From an uncultured Pelagibacteraceae bacterium (GTDB taxonomy: Bacteria > Pseudomonadota > Alphaproteobacteria > Pelagibacterales > Pelagibacteraceae), in assembly GCA_902572225.1 (NCBI GenBank), contig CACGFJ010000003.1:1-64000 (forward strand): a DNA stretch of 64,000 bases, given 5' to 3'. The position numbers and the translations under genes were made by a program. The number at the start of each line of letters is the position of its first letter. Positions within the stretch are counted from its first letter, which is position 1. Positions 17,931 through 28,763 of the stretch are shown one piece after another. The notes below the pieces were generated by a model that saw nothing but the letters and a program-made list of their open reading frames with translations, was not told the origin of the DNA and did no database searches.

Positions 17931-19541
17931 ATGAAATTTAATTCCTGGTACTTATCATCTTTTATAGTTTCATTTATTGTTGCAATCCCAATTTTAACTG
18001 TGTTTGCAAGTTTCTTTCAAGAAACAACAAATTACTACGATATATTGAAAAATACTTTTCTAATCGAATACATCTACAACTCTTTAACTTTACTTTTTGG
18101 AGTATTAATACTTACTTTGTTTTTAGGTGTTGGATGTGCTTATGTAGTTTCATTTTATGATTTTCCAGGTGTTAAATTTTTTAAATGGGCGTTAATATTA
18201 TCTTTTGCGGTACCTGCTTACATTTATGCTTATTCATTAACAGCTTTTTTTGAAAACTTTGGAACACTGTATTCAATTTTAAAATCTTTATTTGGACCTG
18301 GTGAATATAATCAATCCATCCCAAAATTTGATGGTATGCTTGGTGCTATCTTATCAGTTTCTTTTTCTCTATTTGGATACGTATACGTTCTAACAAGAGC
18401 ATCTTTTCATTATCAATCTCAAAATTTAATAGAATTAGGACAAAATCTAGGTTTTTCGAAATATAAATCTTTTTTTAAGATTATTTTACCATCAGCTAGA
18501 CCAGCAATTGTTGCAGGATTAGCCTTAGTTGCAATGGAAACATTATCTGATTTTGGTGCAGTATCGTTTTTTGGAATAGCAACTCTTACAACAGGTATTT
18601 ATGACTCATGGATATCTTTTGATGATTTAGCTTTTGCAAACCAACTTTCATTTTTTTTGCTGTTATTTATTTTAGGACTTTTTTTTATTGAAAATATCTC
18701 AAGAAAGCGTGCTCAATATCACTCACCAATTAAAGGTGGTATTAAAGAAAAGAAGAAAATTAAACTAAATTTTTCTAAAGGAACTTTGGCTTTCGGGTTT
18801 TGTTTTTTAGTATTTTTTATAAGTTTTTTATTTCCTGTTTTACAAATGTTATATTGGACAATAATTTTTCCAAAAAATTTATTTGATTTAAATACCTTTC
18901 AATTATTTTCAAACACCATTTATCTAGTTTTTTTATCTAGTATCGTATTAGTAGTTTTTTCATTTATTTCAAATTATGGAAATAGAGTAACTAAAAGTAA
19001 ATTTTTAAACTATCTTACAACATTTTCAATCACAGGATATGCGATTCCTGGAGTAATTTTAGCTGTTGCGTTCATCACTTTTATTGCTTGGTTTGACAAT
19101 ACTTTTGTCAAAGCCTTTGAATTTAATTCTATTAAGAAAATTTTTATAGGATCTATTTTTGGTTTAGTGATAGTTTATTTTATAAGATTTTATTCACTAG
19201 CTTATAATGGATTGAAAACTGGCTACGAAAGGATTAATAGGTCAATTGATGAGAGCTCTTATCTTCTTGGTTATTCTAAAATAAAAACTTTCCTTGGAAT
19301 TCATGTTCCTTATTTAAAAAATTCTGTCTTTCTAATAGGAATATTGATTACGATAGAAGTAATAAAAGAATTACCTATAACTTTAATATTGAGACCATTT
19401 AACTTTGAAACTTTTGCTACAACAGCATATATTTTTGCATCTCAAGATCTTTTAGAAGCAGCAGCAGTTCCATCATTATTCTTGATATTAATTGCAAGTA
19501 CATTTATTTTGATAACGTCTAAATTTATTTTGAAAGACTAA
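17931..19541 (+). CDS. Fe3+ ABC transporter permease (fused double permease domain)
   Basis: About 12 hydrophobic segments; two binding-protein-dependent permease loops (ELGQNLGFSKYKSFFKIILPSARPAI and ESSYLLGYSKIKTFLGIHVP). Confidence 0.9.
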   Translation: MKFNSWYLSSFIVSFIVAIPILTVFASFFQETTNYYDILKNTFLIEYIYNSLTLLFGVLILTLFLGVGCAYVVSFYDFPGVKFFKWALILSFAVPAYIYAYSLTAFFENFGTLYSILKSLFGPGEYNQSIPKFDGMLGAILSVSFSLFGYVYVLTRASFHYQSQNLIELGQNLGFSKYKSFFKIILPSARPAIVAGLALVAMETLSDFGAVSFFGIATLTTGIYDSWISFDDLAFANQLSFFLLLFILGLFFIENISRKRAQYHSPIKGGIKEKKKIKLNFSKGTLAFGFCFLVFFISFLFPVLQMLYWTIIFPKNLFDLNTFQLFSNTIYLVFLSSIVLVVFSFISNYGNRVTKSKFLNYLTTFSITGYAIPGVILAVAFITFIAWFDNTFVKAFEFNSIKKIFIGSIFGLVIVYFIRFYSLAYNGLKTGYERINRSIDESSYLLGYSKIKTFLGIHVPYLKNSVFLIGILITIEVIKELPITLILRPFNFETFATTAYIFASQDLLEAAAVPSLFLILIASTFILITSKFILKD

Positions 19542-20596
19542 TGACTAATAATTTTTTTGAAATTGAAAATGTATCTTTTGCTGCTGGCGGGAAAAATAAA
19601 GTTAATAATGTTTCTTTAAAAATTGAAAATGAAGGTGAAATTGTATGTTTACTTGGTCCCTCTGGTATAGGTAAAACCACAATATTAAGAACTATTGCGG
19701 GTTTAGAAAAAATTAATAAAGGTAAAATTAATCTAAAAGGCAGAACACTTTCATCTCAAAATATTCATATTGAGCCAGAAAATCGTAATATTGCTCTATC
19801 ATTTCAAGAGAACAGCTTATTTCCTCATTACAATATAGAAAAAAATATTAATCTTGGTTCAGATAGAGTGAAAGATGATAAAAAAATACAAACTAAAGAA
19901 GTAATTAATTTTTTAAACTTAAACAAAATATTAAATAAATTTCCGCATGAGATCAGTGCGGGTGAAGCCCAAAGAGCATCTTTAGCAAGATCTTTAGTCT
20001 CTCAACCAGATTTATTAATGCTTGATGAGCCGTTATCAAATGTAGACCAAAGTTTTAAAGAGGAAATTCAAGTTGAATTAAAACAAATTTTAACAAATTC
20101 TAAAATCACAACAATTATTGTTACTCACGATTCATACGAAGCTTTTTACCTGGGTAGTAAATGCGGAATAATTTTAGACGGTGAGTTAAAGCAATATGAT
20201 GATCCATATAATGTCTACCATTTACCAAATTCAGTAGAAGTAGTTAATTTTCTTAATAGAGGAATTTTAATACCTGCTGAAGTTACTAGTCCAAAAAGTC
20301 TTGAAAATGAAGATTTAGGCACAATAACAGGAAATTTTGCTAGACCTTTCCCAATAGGATCTAAAGTAAAACTTTTAATACAGCCAGAAGACTTGCAACA
20401 TGATGATGCGAGCAATCTTAAACTTGAAGTCGTAGATAGAAAATTCAGAGGGTCAAATTTTATTTATACGTTAAAAACATTAAGTAATAAATTAATACCA
20501 GTTTTTGTGCATTCTCATCATATTCATCAACATGAAGTCGATGAAAAATTTGGTATAAAAAGACCCATCCATATCGATCATATTGTTTGCTTTTAA
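19541..20596 (+). CDS. Fe3+ ABC transporter ATP-binding protein
   Basis: LLGPSGIGKTTILRTIAGLE, ISAGEAQRASLARSLV, LLMLDEPLSNVD. Confidence 0.93.
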   Translation: MTNNFFEIENVSFAAGGKNKVNNVSLKIENEGEIVCLLGPSGIGKTTILRTIAGLEKINKGKINLKGRTLSSQNIHIEPENRNIALSFQENSLFPHYNIEKNINLGSDRVKDDKKIQTKEVINFLNLNKILNKFPHEISAGEAQRASLARSLVSQPDLLMLDEPLSNVDQSFKEEIQVELKQILTNSKITTIIVTHDSYEAFYLGSKCGIILDGELKQYDDPYNVYHLPNSVEVVNFLNRGILIPAEVTSPKSLENEDLGTITGNFARPFPIGSKVKLLIQPEDLQHDDASNLKLEVVDRKFRGSNFIYTLKTLSNKLIPVFVHSHHIHQHEVDEKFGIKRPIHIDHIVCF

Positions 20597-20622
20597 ATTT
20601 AATTATATAAATCAAAAAATGC

Positions 20623-23061
20623 ATGAAAGAGTTACCTAAAAGTACTAAAGTAGTTGTTATAGGGGGTGGTGTTGCTGGAACATCATGTGCTTATCATCTT
20701 GCAAAATTTGGATGGAAAGATGTTGTTTTACTTGAAAGAGATTTGCTTACTTCAGGAACTACCTGGCATGCAGCAGGTCTTCTAGGTCAATTAGGTGCAT
20801 CATCAACAATTACAAAAATAAGAAAATATTCTTTAGATCTTTATAAAGATTTAGAAAAGACTACAGGTTTATCAACTGGAATGAAGCAAAATGGTGCAAT
20901 TACAGTTGCATCTACCAAACAAAGAATGCAAGAACTACTAAGACAAGCAACAACTGCTCAATTATCAAATGTTGAAGTAGAAGTTCTTAATAAAAAACGT
21001 TTAAAGGAATTGTATCCCGTATTAAATAGTGAAGATATTGTAGGTGGTGTTTATATGCCGAAAGATGGTCAAGCAGATCCAGTTGGAGTAACTAATGTTC
21101 TTGCAAAAGCTGCAAGAATGGAGGGTGCAAAGATTTTTGAAAAAACCCCTGTAAAAAAAATTCTAATCAAGAATTCTAGAATAAGTGGAGTAGAAACAAA
21201 CAAAGGTATCATCGATTGTGAATACGTTGTTATGGCAACAGGAATGTGGTCAAGACAATTAGGTGAAGAAATAAATGTGAGTGTGCCTTTGTATCCAAAC
21301 GAGCATTTTTATATCATTACAGAACCAATAAAAGATTTACCTGAAAATCTTCCAGTATTGAGAGATTATAATGCTTGTTTATATTTAAAAGAAGATGCAG
21401 GAAAAATGCTCGTAGGTATTTTTGAACCAAAAGCAAAACCAGCATTTAAAGACACTGGAAGAGTTCCAGATAATTTTTCATTTGGTGAACTGCCAGATGA
21501 TTTTGATCATTTTGAACCTTACTTAGAAAAATCATTTCATAGATTGCCAATGTTAGAAAGTGCAGGAATAAGAAAATTCTTCTCTGGTCCAGAGTCTTTT
21601 ACTCCAGATACTCAATATTTATTAGGCGAAACTCCTGAAGTTAAAAATCTATTTACATGTTGCGGTTTTAATAGCATTGGGATTGCTAGCTCAGGAGGAG
21701 CTGGCAGAGTTACTGCCGAGTGGATGATCAATGGACATATTAATGAAGATTTATTTTCAGTGGATATTAAAAGGTTTCAAAAATTCCACTCATCAAAAAA
21801 CTTTATTATGGAAAGAGTAACAGAAACGCTTGGTGATCTGTATGGAATGCATTGGCCTTATAAACAACCAAATACATCAAGAAATCAAAAACTTTTGCCC
21901 TATCATGAAGAATTAAAAAAAGCAGGAGCTTGTTTTGGAGTTGCCGGAGGTTTTGAAAGACCAATGTGGTATTCATTAAATGGTAAAGAGCCTAAATATG
22001 AATATAGTTTTAATTATCAAAATTGGTACCCATCAGCAAAACACGAGACTTTAAATGCCAGGAGGAATGTTGGACTTTTTGATTTTTCAACTTTTTCAAA
22101 GTTTGATTTGAAAGGCGAAAAAACTCACCAAGAACTTCAAAAGTTGTGTACCGCTAATATTAAAAATGAGATTGGAAAAACAAATTACACTCATATGTTA
22201 AATGAAGATGGTGGAATAGAAACAGATTTAACTGTTGTATGTATGGATAAAAATTATTTTAGAATTGTGAGCTCAGCAGCTACTAGAGAACACGATAAAT
22301 ACCATATCTTAAAGTATTTAGATGGAGATGTGTCTTTTAAAGATGTAACAGAAGATATTTGTTGTCTAGGATTGTTTGGTCCAAAGAGTAGAGAGATGAT
22401 TTCGAAAATAAGCAATGAAGATTTTAGTAATGATAAATTTAAGTTTGGAACTGGAAAGTTCATCATGATAAATGGTGTTAAAGTTTGGACCCAACGACTT
22501 TCTTACGTTGGTGAATTAGGATTTGAGCTTTATGTTGACTCAAGTTTAGCTAAGGATTTATATGAAATTTTAATTGAAGAGGGGAAAAACTTCGAACTAT
22601 CTCATTGTGGAATGCATGCAATGGATATTATGAGAATGGAAAGTGGATTTGTTCACTGGGGACATGATATTTCACCAGAGGAAAATCAGTATCAAGCAGG
22701 TTTAAAATTTGCAATTAGTTATAAGAAAAATGTAAACTTTATTGGAAAAGATGCTCTATTAAAAATTAAAGACCAAAAATTAGATAAAAGGATGATGATG
22801 TTTACTCTTAAAGACAGTAAACCTGGTGAGCCACTTTTACTACATGAAGAACCTATTTATATGGATGACAAAATAATTGGTAGAACAACTTCAGGAAATT
22901 ATTCTTTTTGTTATGAGAAAAATCTTTCATTTGGATATGTCAATTCTGGAAATACAGTTAAAACATTAAAAGACAAAAATATATACATTGAAATTGAAAA
23001 ACAAAAATATCCAGTTGAGGTATTAGAAAAACCTCTAAACAATAAAGATTTTAAGAACTAA
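20623..23061 (+). CDS. Dimethylglycine/sarcosine dehydrogenase-family flavoprotein, second copy
   Basis: [45 protein letters not shown]; GcvT-like C-terminus (SYVGELGFELYV, GMHAMDIMRMESG). Confidence 0.85.
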   Translation: MKELPKSTKVVVIGGGVAGTSCAYHLAKFGWKDVVLLERDLLTSGTTWHAAGLLGQLGASSTITKIRKYSLDLYKDLEKTTGLSTGMKQNGAITVASTKQRMQELLRQATTAQLSNVEVEVLNKKRLKELYPVLNSEDIVGGVYMPKDGQADPVGVTNVLAKAARMEGAKIFEKTPVKKILIKNSRISGVETNKGIIDCEYVVMATGMWSRQLGEEINVSVPLYPNEHFYIITEPIKDLPENLPVLRDYNACLYLKEDAGKMLVGIFEPKAKPAFKDTGRVPDNFSFGELPDDFDHFEPYLEKSFHRLPMLESAGIRKFFSGPESFTPDTQYLLGETPEVKNLFTCCGFNSIGIASSGGAGRVTAEWMINGHINEDLFSVDIKRFQKFHSSKNFIMERVTETLGDLYGMHWPYKQPNTSRNQKLLPYHEELKKAGACFGVAGGFERPMWYSLNGKEPKYEYSFNYQNWYPSAKHETLNARRNVGLFDFSTFSKFDLKGEKTHQELQKLCTANIKNEIGKTNYTHMLNEDGGIETDLTVVCMDKNYFRIVSSAATREHDKYHILKYLDGDVSFKDVTEDICCLGLFGPKSREMISKISNEDFSNDKFKFGTGKFIMINGVKVWTQRLSYVGELGFELYVDSSLAKDLYEILIEEGKNFELSHCGMHAMDIMRMESGFVHWGHDISPEENQYQAGLKFAISYKKNVNFIGKDALLKIKDQKLDKRMMMFTLKDSKPGEPLLLHEEPIYMDDKIIGRTTSGNYSFCYEKNLSFGYVNSGNTVKTLKDKNIYIEIEKQKYPVEVLEKPLNNKDFKN

Positions 23062-23932
23062 TTTTCTTTTTTCTACTTTCGGCCTGAACAAATAAAACAC
23101 CAAAAACTATTATTCCAATAACTCCAAAAGTTTTATTAAAATCAAAAGGTACTCCAAATATATAAAAATTTATTAATGTTGACCAAATTAATTGTGAATA
23201 TTGAAAATTAGTTACAAAAGACAAATTTGATAGTTGAATAGCAAATATAATTAAAAGGTGGCTAGTAAAACCTAATACACCAAGAAATATCAACCAAACC
23301 CATAACCTTTTATTCTCAATAGGTGTCCAGTCTAACATTACATAAATAGAGAAAACAATGGCCCCAACAACAGCAGCATAAAATAACGCCACTAAAGGAT
23401 CATTATTACCAGAAATAAATTTTGTAAAAAATTGATATAAAGCCCAACATACTGGTGGCACCAAAGGAAAAATTAAGTCTAAACTTAATACTTTCATGCT
23501 AGGACTCATTGAATAAATTATACACCCGAAGCTTAATAACATTAAAATTATACCTTTAGATGAAAGAATATCTTTTAAAAACAATGCTGTTAAAATTGAT
23601 ACTATTAATGGAGCTGAGAAGAAAACTACATAGATATCGACAAGGTCAAATTTTTGTAAAGAATGAATGAAAAAAAAAGTAGCAAAAACCATTAATATAG
23701 ATCTAATAATATTAATTTTAAAATTGCTTTTTAAGTTTAACTTAGGTTTTAATATCGCGAATAAAATTATAATAATCACAAAGTGAAAAAAAAATCTGCC
23801 CCAAATTACTTGATTTAATGGCATTAATGTTCCAAGATATTTTGCAGTAGAATCTTGGCAAACTAAAATAAAAAATCCAGATATAGATAAAATTATAACT
23901 TTGGTAATAGATTTATTTTTAAGGAAATTCAT
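23051..23932 (-). CDS. EamA/DMT-superfamily permease
   Basis: About 10 TM segments, FLVCQDSTAKYLGTLMPLNQVIWGRFFFH and the second EamA repeat. Confidence 0.85.
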   Translation of the reverse strand: MNFLKNKSITKVIILSISGFFILVCQDSTAKYLGTLMPLNQVIWGRFFFHFVIIIILFAILKPKLNLKSNFKINIIRSILMVFATFFFIHSLQKFDLVDIYVVFFSAPLIVSILTALFLKDILSSKGIILMLLSFGCIIYSMSPSMKVLSLDLIFPLVPPVCWALYQFFTKFISGNNDPLVALFYAAVVGAIVFSIYVMLDWTPIENKRLWVWLIFLGVLGFTSHLLIIFAIQLSNLSFVTNFQYSQLIWSTLINFYIFGVPFDFNKTFGVIGIIVFGVLFVQAESRKKKISS

Positions 23933-23947
23933 ATTTGTGATTAAATT

Positions 23948-25021
23948 TTAGACCGAGCTAAGATTATCTAAAATTTTTTTTGAACACTGTTCTGTATTAC
24001 TAGAGCCTTGAAGATCTTTTGTTCGACTGTCTTTATCTTTAAGAGTTAATTCAATTGATTTTACTATTCTATCAGAAGCTTCTTTTTCGCCTAAATAATC
24101 TAACATCATTGCAGCTGACCAAATTTGTCCTACTGGATTAGCTATCCCTTGTCCCGCAATATCTGGTGCGGATCCATGCACAGGTTCAAATAATGATGGG
24201 TATTTATTTGTTGGATTAATATTTCCAGATGGTGCAATTCCAATAGTTCCAGTACAAGCTGGCCCTAGATCTGATAAAATATCTCCAAAAAGGTTTGATG
24301 CGACTATCACATCAAAACGTTCAGGACTTAAAACAAATCTAGCAGCTAATATATCAATGTGATACTGATCAGTTTCCACATCAGAATAGTTCTTTTTATT
24401 CTCATTAAATCTTTCATCCCAATAAGGCATTGTAATAGATATTCCATTTGATTTTGTAGCACTTGTTAGTTTTTTTCTTTTTCTTTTTTTAGCTAATTCA
24501 AATGCAAATTGTTGAACTCTATCTATTCCGTATTTTGACATTATTGTTTCTTGAATAACCACTTCTCTATCACTTCCCTGAAACATTCTTCCACCGACTG
24601 ATGAGTATTCTCCTTCAGTATTTTCTCTAACAATTATCATGTCAATATCACCTGGCTTTTTATTAGCTAACGGAGCATTTACACCTTCAAAAAGTTTTAC
24701 AGGTCTTAAGTTAATAAATTGATCAAACTCTCTTCTAAATTTTAATAATGAACCCCAAAGAGTTATGTGATCTGGATATTTATCTGGCATACCAACCGCA
24801 CCAAAGAAAATTGCATCGTGTTTAGTTAATTTATCTTTCCAGTCATCTGGCATCATTTTTCCATGCTTTTCATAATAATCACATGATGCAAAATCATAAT
24901 CTTCTATCTTTAATTTGAATTGATGTTGTTGAGAAATCTCTTTTAATATTTTTTGCGCTTCAGGTACAACTTCTTTTCCAATGCCGTCACCAGCAATAGA
25001 AGCTATAGAATACTCTTTCAT
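23948..25021 (-). CDS. Tartrate/D-malate dehydrogenase family (isopropylmalate dehydrogenase-like)
   Basis: IAGDGIGKEVVPEAQKIL; RENTEGEYSSVGG; NLFGDILSDLGPACTGTIGIAPSGNINP; EPVHGSAPDIAGQGIANP. Confidence 0.88.
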   Translation of the reverse strand: MKEYSIASIAGDGIGKEVVPEAQKILKEISQQHQFKLKIEDYDFASCDYYEKHGKMMPDDWKDKLTKHDAIFFGAVGMPDKYPDHITLWGSLLKFRREFDQFINLRPVKLFEGVNAPLANKKPGDIDMIIVRENTEGEYSSVGGRMFQGSDREVVIQETIMSKYGIDRVQQFAFELAKKRKRKKLTSATKSNGISITMPYWDERFNENKKNYSDVETDQYHIDILAARFVLSPERFDVIVASNLFGDILSDLGPACTGTIGIAPSGNINPTNKYPSLFEPVHGSAPDIAGQGIANPVGQIWSAAMMLDYLGEKEASDRIVKSIELTLKDKDSRTKDLQGSSNTEQCSKKILDNLSSV

Positions 25022-26074
25022 TTATTTAGTGAATGTATCGTTAAATTGCTTAGTAACTCTGACAAAAGTTGTGCACTTACTTAATTGTTTTAAAGAGGGG
25101 GCACCAACATATGTACAACTACTTCTCACACCACCTAAAATATTTAAAATGGTATCATTAATTTTACCACGGTACTTCACTCTGACTGTTCTTCCTTCGC
25201 TACTTCTGTAGTCTGATAGTCCGCCGTAATGTTTATTGTTAGCTGTTTCAGAACTCGATCCATAAAATTCGACATATTTAGAACCATTAGATTTTACTAA
25301 TTTTCCTTTACCTTCATCGTGACCTGCAAACATTCCCCCAAGCATAACAAAATCAGCTCCTCCACCAAATGCTTTAGCAACGTCACCTGGACATGTGCAT
25401 CCACCATCTGCAATTATATGTGCACCTAATCCATGAGCTGCATCAGCGCATTCTATCACTGCACTTAACTGGGGATAGCCAACTCCAGTTTGTATACGTG
25501 TTGTGCAAACACTACCTGGTCCAATTCCAACTTTTACAATATCTGCACCTGATAAAATTAATTCTTGAGTCATATCGGCGGTTACCACATTACCAGCTAT
25601 GATTGTTTTCGTTGGATATTTATCTCTTACAGATTTTAAAAATTTACTAAAATGCTCTGAGTAACCATTTGCAACATCAATACAGATGAATTTAATGAAA
25701 CTAAATTCTTTTAAAACTTTATCTAAATTTTGAAAATCTTCTTTTTTGGTTCCAATACTTAAAGCTACATTTGGATATATTGATTTAATTTTTTTAAATT
25801 GTTTAATTTTTTTAACATCATGCTGTTTTGTTAAGCATGTAATCATTCCGTATTCAGATAATTTTTCTGCAACACCAAGCACACCCACTCCATCCATATT
25901 AGCTGCCATTATAGGGATTCCAGACCATTCGTTTTTACTATATTTAAAACGATAAGTTCTTTTTAAATTAACATCTTTTCTACTTTTAAGAGTGCTTCTT
26001 TTAGGTCTAAAAAGTACGTCGGAATAATCTAGTTTTAGCTCTTCTTCAATTCTCACAAAAATGAAGGTATACAT
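25022..26074 (-). CDS. guaC: GMP reductase
   Basis: [95 protein letters not shown]. Confidence 0.92.
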   Translation of the reverse strand: MYTFIFVRIEEELKLDYSDVLFRPKRSTLKSRKDVNLKRTYRFKYSKNEWSGIPIMAANMDGVGVLGVAEKLSEYGMITCLTKQHDVKKIKQFKKIKSIYPNVALSIGTKKEDFQNLDKVLKEFSFIKFICIDVANGYSEHFSKFLKSVRDKYPTKTIIAGNVVTADMTQELILSGADIVKVGIGPGSVCTTRIQTGVGYPQLSAVIECADAAHGLGAHIIADGGCTCPGDVAKAFGGGADFVMLGGMFAGHDEGKGKLVKSNGSKYVEFYGSSSETANNKHYGGLSDYRSSEGRTVRVKYRGKINDTILNILGGVRSSCTYVGAPSLKQLSKCTTFVRVTKQFNDTFTK

Positions 26075-26177
26075 TCAATGAATGATAATTCAATTTAATA
26101 ATTAAGCTTATTAACGTTGTATTTGAACAATTTTAAAATTACTGATTGAATTATAAAATATAAATTAAAATAAATAA

Positions 26178-27053
26178 ATGTTTGAAGGATTTAAGAGTAA
26201 ATACGTACAGGTAAAAAAAGGGAAAGTCTTTTGTAAAGTTAAAGGAAAAGGTCTACCTTTATTATTACTTCATGGTTACCCTCAAACACATTTAATGTGG
26301 CACAAAACAGCTCCAGAGTTATCGAAAAGCTTTACAGTTGTTGTTGCAGACCTAAGAGGTTATGGAAATAGTTTAGCTCCACAATCTGATAGTAAACATT
26401 TTAATTATTCAAAACGAGAAATGGCGAGTGACATGAAACAAATGATGGTAAAATTGGGATACCCCAAATTTTTTGTTGCAGGCCATGATAGAGGTGCAAG
26501 AGTTGCTCATAGACTAGCAAGAGACCACAGAAAAAATGTGCTTGCTCTCAGCGTTTTAGATATTTGTCCAACATTAGATATGTATGAACTAACCACTAGA
26601 GATTTTGCAAAAGCATACTTCCATTGGTTTTTCTTAATCCAACCAAAGTGGTTACCTGAAAGAATGATAATGAGCGACCCAAGAAAATGGATGAAGAATT
26701 GCTTAGATAAATGGTCTGGGAATCATAAATTTGGTAGGGTTGAAGAGAGTTATCTAAAGTGCTTTAAGCAACCAAAGAGAATTCATGGATCATGCGAGGA
26801 TTATAGAGCATCTGCTACTATTGATCTTGATCATGACAGATACGATCGAAAGAAAAAATTAAATATTCCAGTTCAAGTATTATGGGGAAAAAATGGTGTT
26901 ATAGGTAAACAATTTAAACCAATAAAAATTTGGCAAAAATATTCAAATAAAAAAGTTATTGGAGTTGCTGTTAAATCTGGACATTTTATACCAGAGCAAA
27001 ATCCTAAAGAAACTATTAAACAATTAAAAAGTTTCTTTTTAAAAAATGCTTAA
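26178..27053 (+). CDS. Alpha/beta hydrolase, haloacetate (fluoroacetate) dehalogenase family
   Basis: LLLLHGYPQTHLMWHK; AGHDRGARVAHRLARDH; YFHWFFLIQP; CEDYRASATIDLDHD; C-terminal SGHFIPEQNP. Confidence 0.85.
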   Translation: MFEGFKSKYVQVKKGKVFCKVKGKGLPLLLLHGYPQTHLMWHKTAPELSKSFTVVVADLRGYGNSLAPQSDSKHFNYSKREMASDMKQMMVKLGYPKFFVAGHDRGARVAHRLARDHRKNVLALSVLDICPTLDMYELTTRDFAKAYFHWFFLIQPKWLPERMIMSDPRKWMKNCLDKWSGNHKFGRVEESYLKCFKQPKRIHGSCEDYRASATIDLDHDRYDRKKKLNIPVQVLWGKNGVIGKQFKPIKIWQKYSNKKVIGVAVKSGHFIPEQNPKETIKQLKSFFLKNA

Positions 27054-27834
27054 AATTATTCCTAATAAAAAAAATATAGGTGCAGAATTAGTCTGTGATT
27101 TAAATAAAATTAATAATTCTTCGTTAAAAAAAATAAAATCTGCTCTTTCAAAATATGGGATGATTTATTTTAGAAACCAAAAATTAAATTCTGATCATTA
27201 TATTAAATTTGCAAAAAAATTTGGAAAACTTGCAAACTATCCAAGACTTAAAGGATTGAATAAAAAATATCCTCAAATAACTGTTGTTCAAAGAAAATCT
27301 ACTGATAAAGGCCCTAGTTTTGGTGAGCAATTTCATACAGACTCAATTTATACTAAAAAGCCACCAAGATTTACTATGTTACTATCTAAATTAGTCCCAA
27401 AAAAAGGTCAGGCAAATACAGATTTCTGTTCTCAATATTTAGCTTATGAAAAATTACCAGCTAACTTTAAAAGAAAGTTTAAAAATGAAAAATGTATTTT
27501 TTCATCAGAAGGACCTATTTCTGTAACTAGATTGGAAAGAGAGAAAGAAAAGGGGAAAAAAGCTAAAGAACTTATTTCAAAGCATAAATTAATAAGAAAA
27601 ATAAATAGTAAATATACTTTATATTGTAGTCCAGGACACTTTATACGTTTTAATAACAGCAAAATTGATAAAAAATTAAAAACTTATTTATTTAAACACC
27701 AATTAAAAAAAAGTTTTCAATATTCTTTAGAGTGGGAAAAGAACCAATTAGCCATTTGGGACAATAGATCTATGCTTCATCAAGCTACAGCTTTTAAAGG
27801 TAATAGAATTATGCATAGAATTACTGTTCAATAA
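27046..27834 (+). CDS. TauD/TfdA-family 2-oxoglutarate/Fe(II) dioxygenase
   Basis: FGEQFHTDSIYTKKPPRFTMLLS (HxD) and AIWDNRSMLHQATAF...RIMHRITV. Confidence 0.88.
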   Translation: MLKIIPNKKNIGAELVCDLNKINNSSLKKIKSALSKYGMIYFRNQKLNSDHYIKFAKKFGKLANYPRLKGLNKKYPQITVVQRKSTDKGPSFGEQFHTDSIYTKKPPRFTMLLSKLVPKKGQANTDFCSQYLAYEKLPANFKRKFKNEKCIFSSEGPISVTRLEREKEKGKKAKELISKHKLIRKINSKYTLYCSPGHFIRFNNSKIDKKLKTYLFKHQLKKSFQYSLEWEKNQLAIWDNRSMLHQATAFKGNRIMHRITVQ

Positions 27835-28757
27835 TGTTTCAGGTATTTCTAGGCTTAACTCCATTTATAGGTATTACTCTTATTGGTTATCTTTTAGGAT
27901 ATATCAAAATATTTGATTTACAAAAGGCTAGAATATTTAATTTATTTTCATTTTATATCGCGGTACCAGCCTTAATCATAAAACTAGTTGCACAAAGTGA
28001 TGTTGGGGAAATAGATGTGTCTCAAATTTCATCATATTTTTTAATGCAATTAACAAGTGGAATGTTTGCTTTCTTATTAACCAAAAATACTTTCAAAAGA
28101 TCAATGCAAGAATCTATTATTTGGGCCCTAACAGTTGCTTTATCAAATCACGTAATATTAGTTTTACCTATTGCTGAAATATTCTTTGATGGAAGCACAA
28201 TAACTCAAATATCAGGTATTATTTTAATGGATAGTGTTGTTTTATTATCCATAGTTAGTTTTTTTTTAGAACTTACTGTAAAAAAAAGAATTAAATTATT
28301 TCAGTTTTTAAGAAATTTAATATTAAATCCCATGATATTAGCAATATTAATTGGATTGATTATAAGAATTTCAAAGATCAATATAGACGAAACTCCATTT
28401 GAGTATATTCTACAAAGACTGGCAGCATGTGTGATGCCAGTTGGTTTATTTGCAATTGGTATCATTTTATCTTTCTACTCAAAAAAAGTTTTCAATAAAT
28501 TAACAATCACTATTTCAATATTAAAACTTATTATATCACCATTGATTTTGCTAATATTAGGCTACACATTCTTTAGCTTGTCAAATCCAATTAATTTTGC
28601 TGGAGCTTTGTTGGTTAGTGTTGGCCCGTGTGGAGCCACCTCAATTGTTATGTGTTCTGCATATAATGTAAGCCCAGAAAATATTATTAAGGCAATATTT
28701 ATTTCAACATTTGCGTCAATATTTACTTTTTTATTTACAATAAATTTATTAAATTAA
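27834..28757 (+). CDS. AEC (auxin efflux carrier) family transporter
   Basis: Multi-TM protein; LGYIKIFDLQKARIFNLFSFYIAVPALIIKLVAQS and C-terminal GPCGATSIVMCSAYNVSPE. Confidence 0.85.
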   Translation: MFQVFLGLTPFIGITLIGYLLGYIKIFDLQKARIFNLFSFYIAVPALIIKLVAQSDVGEIDVSQISSYFLMQLTSGMFAFLLTKNTFKRSMQESIIWALTVALSNHVILVLPIAEIFFDGSTITQISGIILMDSVVLLSIVSFFLELTVKKRIKLFQFLRNLILNPMILAILIGLIIRISKINIDETPFEYILQRLAACVMPVGLFAIGIILSFYSKKVFNKLTITISILKLIISPLILLILGYTFFSLSNPINFAGALLVSVGPCGATSIVMCSAYNVSPENIIKAIFISTFASIFTFLFTINLLN

Positions 28758-28763
28758 TAAAGT

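Noticed and set aside
24981-25955. Plus-strand ORFs opposite the dehydrogenase and guaC
   Set aside because: Antisense shadows of strongly conserved enzymes.
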